Below are positions 25,300-32,243 of a stretch of 64,000 bases of DNA, piece after piece (the first letter of the stretch is position 1; the number at the start of each line of letters is the position of its first letter). The notes beneath the pieces are model-generated. The model saw only the letters and a program-made list of their open reading frames with translations. It was not told where the DNA came from and made no database searches. The stretch spans positions 62,001 through 126,000 of the forward strand of contig CAOJBY010000005.1 of assembly GCA_948330435.1 (NCBI GenBank). Reading direction: 5' to 3'. The position numbers and the translations under genes are program-made. This DNA comes from an uncultured Lachnoclostridium sp. (GTDB lineage: Bacteria; Bacillota; Clostridia; Lachnospirales; Lachnospiraceae).

Positions 25300-25992
25300 T
25301 TATTCCATGTGATACAGAGCCTTGAACATCTCCACATCCTCAACGGAATTTAGCTTAATATTAAAATCGGACCCTTTGGAAAAATATATGGTCTCCCCCA
25401 GCCTGGCAAGCATACTGTTATTGTCTACACAGCGAAGAACTTTTTTCTCAATCGCCTCCCGGTGTACCCGTTCCAGATAATCCAGACGGTAGGACTGAGG
25501 TGTCTGAATCCGGCGGATATGATATCTGGATATACTTTCTTTTCCGCTTTGCCCGTCTATAGTCAGCATCACCGTATCCATAGAACGGACTGCCGCAACT
25601 CCCATTCCTTTCTTCCGGCAGGTGCGAATGCTGTCCGTAATCAAATCTTCCGTCACAAGAGGACGGATAGCATCATGAATCACCACCACGTCATCTGGCT
25701 TGCAGTGTTCTGTCAGCCACACCACACCTCTTCGAATGGACTCCTGCCCGTCCGGTCCCCCTTCCACGATCTTCTCCAATTTTGAAATATCAAATTGCTT
25801 TCCATAGGCCTTTACCATCTCCTGCCACCCGGACAGACAGGATACCACGATCATATCAATCTCCGGATGGTTTTGAAATGCCTGCAATGTATAAACAATC
25901 ACCGGACGGTTTTCTACGATAACAAACTGCTTCGGAATATCCATCTGAAAGCTGGGATCCACACCCCCTGCCAGAATTAATCCAATATTCAT
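25300..25992 (-). CDS. IspD/TarI-family paralogue with altered CTP loop
   Basis: About 230 residues, starting at ATG 25992 after GGAGGAG. It aligns along its full length with the next gene and keeps PKQF, HDAIRPLV and NIKLNSVEDVEMF. The nucleotide loop reads AGGVDPSFQM where the paralogue has AGGSGQRM; the G and R of the G-x-R motif have become D and S. In characterised IspD that arginine is needed for CTP turnover. The protein may be inactive, regulatory, or specific for another substrate. It lies 28 bases upstream of the intact paralogue. Confidence 0.8.
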   Translation of the reverse strand: MNIGLILAGGVDPSFQMDIPKQFVIVENRPVIVYTLQAFQNHPEIDMIVVSCLSGWQEMVKAYGKQFDISKLEKIVEGGPDGQESIRRGVVWLTEHCKPDDVVVIHDAIRPLVTEDLITDSIRTCRKKGMGVAAVRSMDTVMLTIDGQSGKESISRYHIRRIQTPQSYRLDYLERVHREAIEKKVLRCVDNNSMLARLGETIYFSKGSDFNIKLNSVEDVEMFKALYHME

Positions 25993-26022
25993 ATGTGCTC
26001 CTCCTTCGTTCACCTGTGTCGC

Positions 26023-27108
26023 TCACTTTTTTAACAAAGCAAGCCGTTCAAGTGCCGGCCGATAGTTCTCCCGAGCCGCTTTTTGATAATATTCCCGGGC
26101 CTTAACAGGATCTCCTGCCACTTCATACCAGGTCCCCAGGTTATAAGCCGCCCGAAAAGAACCTGTACCGCCAACGCCCTGATTTGCCGGAACCTCACCG
26201 ATCTCCAGGCATTTCAGATAGGATTGTTCGATACGGGGCAGGTAAGAAACATACTTTCCGGTATCTGCCAAAATGGCCCGCATAAACAAAATTCCTGAGA
26301 CAAAATGAAAGTCCGCATAGGTCTCAAGGGAGCCCTCCTCTTTTTGTACAATTCCAAGGGCCGTATCCCAGTCCTGGATTTCAATCAATGTATAGAGGTA
26401 ATTGATGATACCACTTGCCCGATATCCGGTTCCCTTCTCCGGCACATGCCGGTAAAAATCTCTGTAGTACACGCAGGCCTCTTTATAACGCTTCAGACCC
26501 CGCAGCGTTTCCGCTGTCTGATATAAAAAATAAGAATCTGACGGATTCTCTTTCAGTTCTTCAAGGAGAATCGAAAGATTCCTCTCCGCTTTCCCCGGCC
26601 GCAGATATCCATCGTGCTCAAAAAGCAGTGGAATCGGAAAGACTGGCAGGTTCGTATTCACCTGCTCGTGAATCCGCCCTGTATATCCGATTCCTTTCGG
26701 CAGCAGCCTGGAGGTATAGGAATAAGCATAAGCCCTCTCTTCTCTGCCGTCAGGAAGCTTCTCCAGGTAAAAATCCTTCCGATCTATGGCACCAATCCGA
26801 TCCGGATGCCTTAAAAATTCCTCCAGTTCTTTCCGATTCCCCTTTATCAGATATTCATCCGCATCCAACACCAGATTCCAGTCACAATCAGATTGAGCCA
26901 GAGCAAAATTGCGGGCTGCCGCAAAATCCTGATTCCAGACATATTCCGTAACCACTGCCCCGTAAGCAGCGGCAATCTCTCTGGTTCGATCTGTGGAGCC
27001 CGTATCTGTAATATATATTTTATCGGCCAGCCCTGCCGCCTGCTTAAGACAGCGTGACAGACTTTTTTCTTCATTTTTTACAATCATAACAATAGCCAGA
27101 GTATTCAT
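26023..27108 (-). CDS. GT2 glycosyltransferase with TPR-like C-terminus (SunS-like)
   Basis: A 361-residue protein. Residues 1-200 are a GT2 domain (IVMIVKNEEKSL, TDTGSTDRT, LVLDADEYL). The rest is made of TPR-like helical pairs (DSYFLYQTAETLRGLKRYKEACVYY; GTWYEVAGDPVKAREYYQKA, each split by other residues). This layout is typical of Firmicute protein glycosyltransferases of the SunS/flagellar type. The gene is first in the line leading into the two cytidylyltransferases and downstream of the larger flagellin-linked transferase, so a flagellin or surface-protein glycosylation role is plausible. Confidence 0.85.
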   Translation of the reverse strand: MNTLAIVMIVKNEEKSLSRCLKQAAGLADKIYITDTGSTDRTREIAAAYGAVVTEYVWNQDFAAARNFALAQSDCDWNLVLDADEYLIKGNRKELEEFLRHPDRIGAIDRKDFYLEKLPDGREERAYAYSYTSRLLPKGIGYTGRIHEQVNTNLPVFPIPLLFEHDGYLRPGKAERNLSILLEELKENPSDSYFLYQTAETLRGLKRYKEACVYYRDFYRHVPEKGTGYRASGIINYLYTLIEIQDWDTALGIVQKEEGSLETYADFHFVSGILFMRAILADTGKYVSYLPRIEQSYLKCLEIGEVPANQGVGGTGSFRAAYNLGTWYEVAGDPVKAREYYQKAARENYRPALERLALLKK

Positions 27109-27216
27109 TTTTCCAATCCTCCGAAGCTGCTCGATTTATAAGATTTATAGTAATATTCACAAATATTATCTATATTTTAAAACAGCCTGAAAGGAATTGC
27201 AATGATTGTTTTTTGG

Positions 27217-29214
27217 CTAATCCGCCAAAGCTTTCAATAATATCTGCTGCATTTTCAGAAGTTCCATGTCATTCGGAAGCAAGGGCAGAAGCTGAGTAAG
27301 TACAGCCATCGCCTCTTTGTACTGCCCGCTTTCTATCATGGCTGTAAGTGCCGTCTTCATCTGAACCGCCAGCTGTTCAAACTCCGCACCTGCTGTTGAG
27401 TTCGGACTCTCCATCTCGTTTTTAAGAAGCCGCAGGGCCTCCCGGACTACACCCGTCATTTTAGGATAGATCTGTAAAACATACCGCAGCAGGCGAAGAG
27501 TTTCGGTAAGGTTCCCCTGTTCCCAGTTCTCCAGGGCCTCGCTGACTGCCAAAGCCATGCGGCAGTCTTCCGGAAGAAGACTTCTAAAATCCCCCTCAAA
27601 CAGCGTTTCCTGATACAGTCCCCTGTAAAATTCCTGAATGCACCGGGCATATTCCCCCATCGCAAGGAGCAGTTCCCTCTTCATCCCAAACCCCATGGTC
27701 AGCTCCTTTTCCCACAGGAGTTTCTCAAGCCAAAGGCCATGAAGCGGGTGATTGACAAACAACGTTCTGCGGGCTTCCCAAACACTTTCATTTTCCTCGT
27801 AAGTTCTGGTGCTCATCACTTCCTCTATGCACTTCTTCCACGCATCCAGATCCATCCGCTTCAGTAAAGCAGAAAAATTCTTTTGTTCCAACAGGGCTTT
27901 TTCTACGAGCTGATTCCTAAGATAGGGATTATCTATTTCTTTCAGGCAGCGGCGGAACAGAAAATCTCCCTGCTCCTGCAGCAAAAGCTTCTGCAGCAAA
28001 AGATAAGGCGAATCATAAGGCAGATTCACAAGAATTTCCGCCATGTGGGGTTCATACTGCCCTTTCCACTGATCCAGAAGCGGATAATATTGCTGCATTC
28101 TGTACTCCGCCTCCCAGGGCATCAACCCCAGAAAATACACAGCCTTTTCCCACTCTTCAAGTTCCAGTGCAGCTTTTACGCATCCCATCCGAACCGGGTT
28201 CAGCCATTCCGGAGTCATCACCTTATCCCGGCTCATGGTGCCAAAACGTTGTTTGATCCAGAGTTCCGGATGTTTTTCCATATCTGTGAGCAGCTCTTCA
28301 AATGCCGTTCCGTATTCCAGAATTTCTGCAAACTTCTTTGTCTCCGTCCCGATTCCAACCAAAAGCGAATAGATGAACAGTCTTGTCAGTTCATTTGGTT
28401 TTTCTTCCTCCAGAATCGAAACTGCATCTTTCCACGCCCTGGCATAATCCTCCTTTTTATAGAGAATCTCAATCAAATAGGTCTGAAGCCAACTCTCATA
28501 GAGAAACTCCGTATCCTTACAGACACTCCTGCCCTGACGGCAGGCTTTCTCCGCCTTTTCCCAATCTCCCTGGGACACATACTCCTGGGTTAGCTGAACA
28601 TGATTTTTCGTGTACCCCGGCCGTTCTTCTATATCTTTCAAAAGCAGAGAAACATTTCGTTCCCTCTTTTTTGTATCCACTTTCTGCACATCCTTAATAT
28701 AACCATAATGGTGCACATAAGACCGGAATACCTTACAGGGTGCATTACAGGGATGAAGTTCCTCGTGAATCGGGTTCTCAAAATGTAGATCCGGAGTACG
28801 CCTTACCATCCGGTAAGCTGCAAATTCCGTATATCTGGTTCCGTTCCAGTCAGAATAATTACGGCTTCCATAAGAAGCCGAACGGTACCTAAGGTATTCT
28901 CCGCTGCGAAAAAAATCACAGATCTCCGTCACATCCTCAAACCATTCATCATCATCCAGATACAGAAACCATTCACCTTTCGCATGCTTAAGTCCTGCAT
29001 TTCGGGCCGCCGAAAAATCATTGCACCAGGTAAAGGGAACGATCTGATCGGTGTAGCGTTCCGCCACCTGTCTGACTCTCTCATCTGTTCCGGTAAAAAC
29101 TATAATCAACTCTGCCGGAACTTCCAGAAGAAGTGGTTTCAAAGAGTCCAGGCATCTCTCCAGGGTTGCGATTCGATTAGAAGCCAAAAGCGAAATGGTA
29201 AGAGGAAGTTTCAT
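27217..29214 (-). CDS. Flagellin-linked glycosyltransferase 1, GT2 plus TPR (phase-variable)
   Basis: A 665-residue protein. Residues 1-200 are a GT2 domain (LTISLLASNRIATL, RNAGLKHAKGEW, YLDDDEW as the DxD). The rest is long TPR-like helical repeats ending in LAVQMKTALTAMIESGQYKEA. It lies right behind flagellin 1 with a terminator between them, so it is probably expressed by readthrough. Its first about 107 residues are nearly identical, also in DNA, to the mirror-image transferase at 32.2 kb, and identity stops abruptly at 28893. The likely role is O-glycosylation of the partner flagellin in the cytosol. AAGGAG precedes the ATG. Confidence 0.88.
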   Translation of the reverse strand: MKLPLTISLLASNRIATLERCLDSLKPLLLEVPAELIIVFTGTDERVRQVAERYTDQIVPFTWCNDFSAARNAGLKHAKGEWFLYLDDDEWFEDVTEICDFFRSGEYLRYRSASYGSRNYSDWNGTRYTEFAAYRMVRRTPDLHFENPIHEELHPCNAPCKVFRSYVHHYGYIKDVQKVDTKKRERNVSLLLKDIEERPGYTKNHVQLTQEYVSQGDWEKAEKACRQGRSVCKDTEFLYESWLQTYLIEILYKKEDYARAWKDAVSILEEEKPNELTRLFIYSLLVGIGTETKKFAEILEYGTAFEELLTDMEKHPELWIKQRFGTMSRDKVMTPEWLNPVRMGCVKAALELEEWEKAVYFLGLMPWEAEYRMQQYYPLLDQWKGQYEPHMAEILVNLPYDSPYLLLQKLLLQEQGDFLFRRCLKEIDNPYLRNQLVEKALLEQKNFSALLKRMDLDAWKKCIEEVMSTRTYEENESVWEARRTLFVNHPLHGLWLEKLLWEKELTMGFGMKRELLLAMGEYARCIQEFYRGLYQETLFEGDFRSLLPEDCRMALAVSEALENWEQGNLTETLRLLRYVLQIYPKMTGVVREALRLLKNEMESPNSTAGAEFEQLAVQMKTALTAMIESGQYKEAMAVLTQLLPLLPNDMELLKMQQILLKALAD

Positions 29215-29278
29215 AGTAGGTTTACTCCTTTTCTTTTATCAGTCAATTTATCTATATTCTGCCACAATTTTGCCTAAA

Positions 29279-29311
29279 AAAAGTACCGGTCCTTTGGACC
29301 GGCACTTTTTC
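29279..29311 (-). terminator. Terminator after flagellin 1
   Basis: The stem CCGGTCC/GGACCGG, extended by AAAAAGT/ACTTTTT arms, sits about 14 bases past the flagellin stop. The minus-strand product ends in a T run. A counterpart lies at 32156-32190. It would make the downstream glycosyltransferase mRNA less abundant than the flagellin mRNA. Confidence 0.85.
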
Positions 29312-29325
29312 GTTGCATATTCAGC

Positions 29326-30159
29326 TTACTGCAGCAACTGCAGAACTCCCTGAGGAACCTGATTAGCCTGAGCAAGCATAGCCTGAGAAGCCTGAACCAG
29401 AATGTTATTCTTGGTGTAGGCCATCATCTCTTTCGCCATGTCTACGTCACGGATACGGCTCTCAGCAGCAGTGATGTTCTCGGTCTGAACACCCAGGTTG
29501 TTGATAGTGTGATCCAGACGGTTCTGAAGAGCACCAAAGGTGGAACGCATGGAAGAAACATGATCAATTGCCTGATTTGCAATGTTAATTGCTTCCTTTG
29601 CTCCAGCCACATTGCTGATATCAATCTTGGAAACCATACCAGCAGTTCCTCCGATGGTCTCGGAATGCATCTTATCCAACTTTACACCCAACTGATTGAA
29701 ATCATCAGAAGTCTCACCTACGTGAAGTGTAATGCCTACATTCTCGCCGTTGAACAACTTCATGCCATTGAAGTTTGCACTGTCACTGATTCTATTGATC
29801 TCATCCTGCAGCTGTACGATCTCTTTCTGCATTTCAGAACGGTTAGTGCTGGAGTATGTTCCGTTGGCAGACTGGGTAGCCAGAGCAACCATACGGTTGA
29901 GCATGGAGTGAACCTCTGTCAGAGCACCCTCAGCGGTCTGTACCAGAGCAACGCCGTCTTCTGCGTTCTTCTGAGCAGTCTCAAGACCGGTAATCTGAGC
30001 TCTCATCTTCTCGGAAATAGCAAGACCTGCTGCATCATCGCCTGCACGGTTAATCTTGTAACCAGAGGAGAGTTTCTCCAAGTTCTTTCCTACGGAAGAG
30101 TTGTTGTTCGTTAAGTTTCTGTGTGCATTTAATGCAGTAATATTGTGCTGAATTCTCAT
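29326..30159 (-). CDS. Flagellin 1 (expressed in the orientation read)
   Basis: A 277-residue flagellin. It has the conserved N-terminal D0/D1 region (MRIQHNITALNAHRNL, LSSGYKINRAGDDAAGLAIS) and C-terminal D1/D0 region (SRIRDVDMAKEMM, ASQAMLAQANQVPQG). The middle is short, so the D2/D3 domains are essentially absent. The first about 106 and the last about 75 residues are nearly the same as in flagellin 2; only the central part differs. The TLR5-contact region (LNRMVALATQ) keeps the Arg and Leu matching R90 and L94 of Salmonella FliC. AAGGAGG lies 8 bases before the ATG. The only sigma-28 promoter of the switch faces this gene. Confidence 0.97.
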   Translation of the reverse strand: MRIQHNITALNAHRNLTNNNSSVGKNLEKLSSGYKINRAGDDAAGLAISEKMRAQITGLETAQKNAEDGVALVQTAEGALTEVHSMLNRMVALATQSANGTYSSTNRSEMQKEIVQLQDEINRISDSANFNGMKLFNGENVGITLHVGETSDDFNQLGVKLDKMHSETIGGTAGMVSKIDISNVAGAKEAINIANQAIDHVSSMRSTFGALQNRLDHTINNLGVQTENITAAESRIRDVDMAKEMMAYTKNNILVQASQAMLAQANQVPQGVLQLLQ

Positions 30160-30180
30160 ATTTTTTCCTCCTTGATAATT

Positions 30181-30202
30181 GCGGGAAACATCCTTTTCCC
30201 CG
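30181..30202 (-). promoter_or_regulatory. Leader hairpin of flagellin mRNA
   Basis: In the leader, GGGGAAA and TTTCCC flank a six-base loop just upstream of the ribosome site. The same hairpin is present before flagellin 2 (31238-31256). It could protect or regulate the long-lived flagellin message; this is inference. Confidence 0.45.
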
Positions 30203-30253
30203 TAAAGTTATTATTTGGGTATCCGGAAAGTGTTATATGGACTGCCGGCTATT

Positions 30254-30279
30254 GTCCAATAAAGTACACTTAAATGGAC
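30254..30279. promoter_or_regulatory. Left recombination crossover site (hix-like, 26 bp)
   Basis: Read on the minus strand, half-sites GTCCATTTAAGT and ACTTTATTGGAC flank a GT dinucleotide. The halves are reverse complements at 10 of 12 positions. The size (12+2+12) and 2-bp core match the sites used by Hin/Gin-type serine recombinases. It differs from the right site at 4 of 26 positions. The core is 107 bases from the flagellin 1 ATG. Confidence 0.85.
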
Positions 30280-30305
30280 ACCCTGAAAACTACTTTTCAT
30301 TTACA

Positions 30306-30332
30306 TTATCGAGCGATTACAGAATAACTTAA
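30306..30332 (-). promoter_or_regulatory. Invertible sigma-28 flagellin promoter
   Basis: On the minus strand it reads TTAAGTTA (30332-30325), exactly 11 bases, then CTCGATAA (30313-30306). This matches the flagellar consensus TAAAGTTT-N11-GCCGATAA at 6/8 and 6/8. It lies inside the invertible segment, between the recombinase stop and the crossover site, and points at flagellin 1. No equivalent was found on the flagellin 2 side. Confidence 0.75.
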
Positions 30333-30368
30333 GTGTTTTTCTAAAAAATTTTTATTTTTTTATTATTC

Positions 30369-31001
30369 TCATTTCGCACATGGATGCACAAGTGCTTTTG
30401 CAGCCTCTCGATATTCGCCGATTCGTTTGTACATAGTGCTTCGACCCATGTTGCATAGCCGGGCAAATTCATTGATCGTGATAACTCCCTGTTCCCAATC
30501 CACATAAAGCTCTGAAAAATTGGGGGGTATGGGAATGGGAGGTTTTCCAAACCTTACCCCCCGCCGTCTCGCCGCTTCAATTCCCTCCGCTTGCCGGGTG
30601 CGAATATTGTTTCGCTCATTCTCCGCAACAAAGGACAGAAGCTGCAGCACGACATCACTGATAAAGTTTCCTAGCAAGTCTCTGCTTTTTGTTGTATCCA
30701 AAAGAGGCATATCCTGAATTATAATATCCACTCCCAGCTCTTTGGTAAGCATACGCCATTGTTCCTTAATCTCTTCATAATTGCGTCCCAGACGATCGAT
30801 GCTTTTTGTAACCACCAGATCCCCTGCTTTTAAGCTTTTAAGCATCCTTTGATATGCCGGCCTTTGGAAGTCCTTTCCGCTTTGCTTATCAATAAATATC
30901 CCCGTCTGGGGAATCCCCATTTTCTTCAGTGCAATTAACTGCCGTTCCACATTCTGCTCCCGGGTTGATACACGCACATAGCCGTATACATTTTTCTTCA
31001 T
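30369..31001 (-). CDS. Hin-type serine recombinase (DNA invertase)
   Basis: A 210-residue resolvase/invertase-family protein. The catalytic domain (about 1-140) has YGYVRVSTREQN with the nucleophile serine, KSIDRLGRNYEEI with active-site arginines, and the long E helix (FVAENERNNIRTRQAEGI). A C-terminal helix-turn-helix (ITINEFARLCNMGRSTMYKRI, in two helices) binds DNA. Its length and short C-terminal domain match Hin/Gin/Pin rather than large integrases. It lies between two inverted 26-bp dyad sites and two mirror-image flagellins. A promoter for it was not identified; it must lie in 31002-31170. Confidence 0.93.
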   Translation of the reverse strand: MKKNVYGYVRVSTREQNVERQLIALKKMGIPQTGIFIDKQSGKDFQRPAYQRMLKSLKAGDLVVTKSIDRLGRNYEEIKEQWRMLTKELGVDIIIQDMPLLDTTKSRDLLGNFISDVVLQLLSFVAENERNNIRTRQAEGIEAARRRGVRFGKPPIPIPPNFSELYVDWEQGVITINEFARLCNMGRSTMYKRIGEYREAAKALVHPCAK

Positions 31002-31062
31002 AAAGCTCTCCTTCTTTATCTTCTGTATTTCTGTTTAACTGCTGAAAGTTGCCAGTGCTGCC

Positions 31063-31161
31063 TTATTCATATAAAAATTCATCCAATGCCGAAAAGACCT
31101 CGTCCTCCGTGAATCCAAAGCAATCTGCATATTTGTCAGAGGTGGTTGTTACTATTTCGGT
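31063..31161 (-). pseudogene. Fragment of an AAA-ATPase-like (PF09820-type) gene
   Basis: A minus-strand frame runs from the right crossover site to a TAA at 31065-31063 and encodes about 32 residues with no start codon. It contains SDKYADCFGFTEDEV, which strongly resembles the conserved segment of the predicted AAA-ATPase/PD-(D/E)XK family common in Lachnospiraceae and Bacteroidetes. It is a broken remnant caught inside the invertible segment, just upstream of the recombinase, and may mark how the segment arrived. Confidence 0.65.
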
Positions 31162-31185
31162 CTATATAAGTGTACTTCACTGGAC
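31160..31185. promoter_or_regulatory. Right recombination crossover site (hix-like, 26 bp)
   Basis: On the plus strand, half-sites GTCTATATAAGT and ACTTCACTGGAC flank a GT core. It matches the left site at 22 of 26 positions in inverted orientation, with the same core, which is the condition for inversion. The core is 107 bases from the flagellin 2 ATG. Its two halves are less symmetric than those of the left site. Confidence 0.85.
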
Positions 31186-31279
31186 AATAGCCGGCAGTCC
31201 ATATGGCACTTCCCGGATACCCAAATAATAACTTTACGGGGAAAAGGATGTTTCCCGCAATTATCAAGGAGGAAAAAAT

Positions 31280-32140
31280 ATGAGAATTCAGCACAATATT
31301 ACTGCATTAAATGCACACAGAAACTTAACGAACAACAACTCTTCCGTAGGAAAGAACTTGGAGAAACTCTCCTCTGGTTACAAGATTAACCGTGCAGGCG
31401 ATGATGCAGCAGGTCTTGCTATTTCCGAGAAGATGAGAGCTCAGATTACCGGTCTTGAGACTGCTCAGAAGAACGCAGAAGACGGCGTTGCTCTGGTACA
31501 GACCGCTGAGGGTGCTCTGACAGAGGTTCACTCCATGCTCAACCGTATGGTTGCTCTGGCTACCCAGTCTGCCAACGGAACATACTCCAGCACTAACCGT
31601 AAGGAGATGCAGAAAGAGATCGAGAACTTGAAAGATGAGATCGACAGAATTGGTAAGAGTGCAAACTTCAATGGTATGGCACTGTTTGATACAGAAAAGC
31701 TTGCCACCCTTGATCCAGCAAACGAAATTGTTCTTCATGTAGGCGAGACTTCTGCCAGCTATAATAGTCTTTCCGTGAAGTTAGGCGGCATGAACACCGA
31801 GATCCTTCAGAATGATAAAACGGGCGAAACAATTAATGCTTTATCCGTTACCACTGCCGCACTGGCAAAGACAGCGATTGATACTGCTAATGCAGCTATC
31901 GATCAGATTTCTTCCATGCGTTCTGATTTCGGTGCTCTTCAGAACCGTCTGGATCACACCATCAACAACCTAGGTGTTCAGACCGAAAACATCTCTGCTG
32001 CTGAGAGCCGCATCCGTGACGTAGACATGGCGAAAGAGATGATGGCCTACACCAAGAATAACATTCTGGTTCAGGCTTCTCAGGCTATGCTTGCTCAGGC
32101 TAATCAGGTTCCTCAGGGAGTTCTGCAATTGCTGCAGTAA
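31280..32140 (+). CDS. Flagellin 2 (predicted silent in the orientation read)
   Basis: A 286-residue flagellin with D0/D1 ends essentially identical to flagellin 1. Its variable centre (about residues 107-205) is different and 9 residues longer (ATLDPANEIVLHVGETSASY, then NTEILQNDKTGE). Leader, hairpin and AAGGAGG ribosome site are the same as for flagellin 1. No sigma-28 promoter was found in its current upstream DNA, which is the end of the ATPase remnant. It should be transcribed only after the recombinase segment inverts. Confidence 0.96.
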   Translation: MRIQHNITALNAHRNLTNNNSSVGKNLEKLSSGYKINRAGDDAAGLAISEKMRAQITGLETAQKNAEDGVALVQTAEGALTEVHSMLNRMVALATQSANGTYSSTNRKEMQKEIENLKDEIDRIGKSANFNGMALFDTEKLATLDPANEIVLHVGETSASYNSLSVKLGGMNTEILQNDKTGETINALSVTTAALAKTAIDTANAAIDQISSMRSDFGALQNRLDHTINNLGVQTENISAAESRIRDVDMAKEMMAYTKNNILVQASQAMLAQANQVPQGVLQLLQ

Positions 32141-32155
32141 GCTGAATAGACAACG

Positions 32156-32190
32156 AAAAAGTGCCGGTCTAAAGGACTGGCACTTTTTTT
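32156..32190 (+). terminator. Terminator after flagellin 2
   Basis: The stem GTGCCGGTC/GGACTGGCAC (one GU-type pair) is followed by seven Ts, 15 bases past the stop. It is the counterpart of the site at 29279-29311. Confidence 0.85.
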
Positions 32191-32243
32191 AGGCAAATTC
32201 TGGAAGAATATAGATTGATTGAGAAAAAAGGAGTAAAACCATT

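Larger units (their letters stand above)
28893..30279 (-). repeat. Left arm of the 1.4-kb inverted repeat
   Basis: Mirror image of 31160-32565. It covers the crossover site, the flagellin leader, the flagellin gene, its terminator and the first about 320 bases of the glycosyltransferase gene. Identity is near complete at both ends and broken in the flagellin central region (about residues 106-195). Confidence 0.9.
30267..31172. other. Invertible segment (about 906 bp) carrying recombinase and promoter
   Basis: This is the DNA between the cores of the two inverted 26-bp sites. It holds a serine recombinase gene, an outward-facing sigma-28 promoter at its left end, and a fragment of an unrelated ATPase gene at its right end. 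Inversion would move the promoter to about 31107-31133 on the plus strand, 147 bases upstream of flagellin 2, the same distance it now has from flagellin 1. The layout is that of the Salmonella hin segment, but with a gene to express in both orientations. Confidence 0.85.

Noticed and set aside
31072..31095. Possible plus-strand sigma-28 promoter (TAAAAATT, GCCGAAAA) before flagellin 2
   Set aside because: The spacer is 8 instead of 11 bases, the -10 is poor, and it lies in the ATPase remnant more than 180 bases from the gene.
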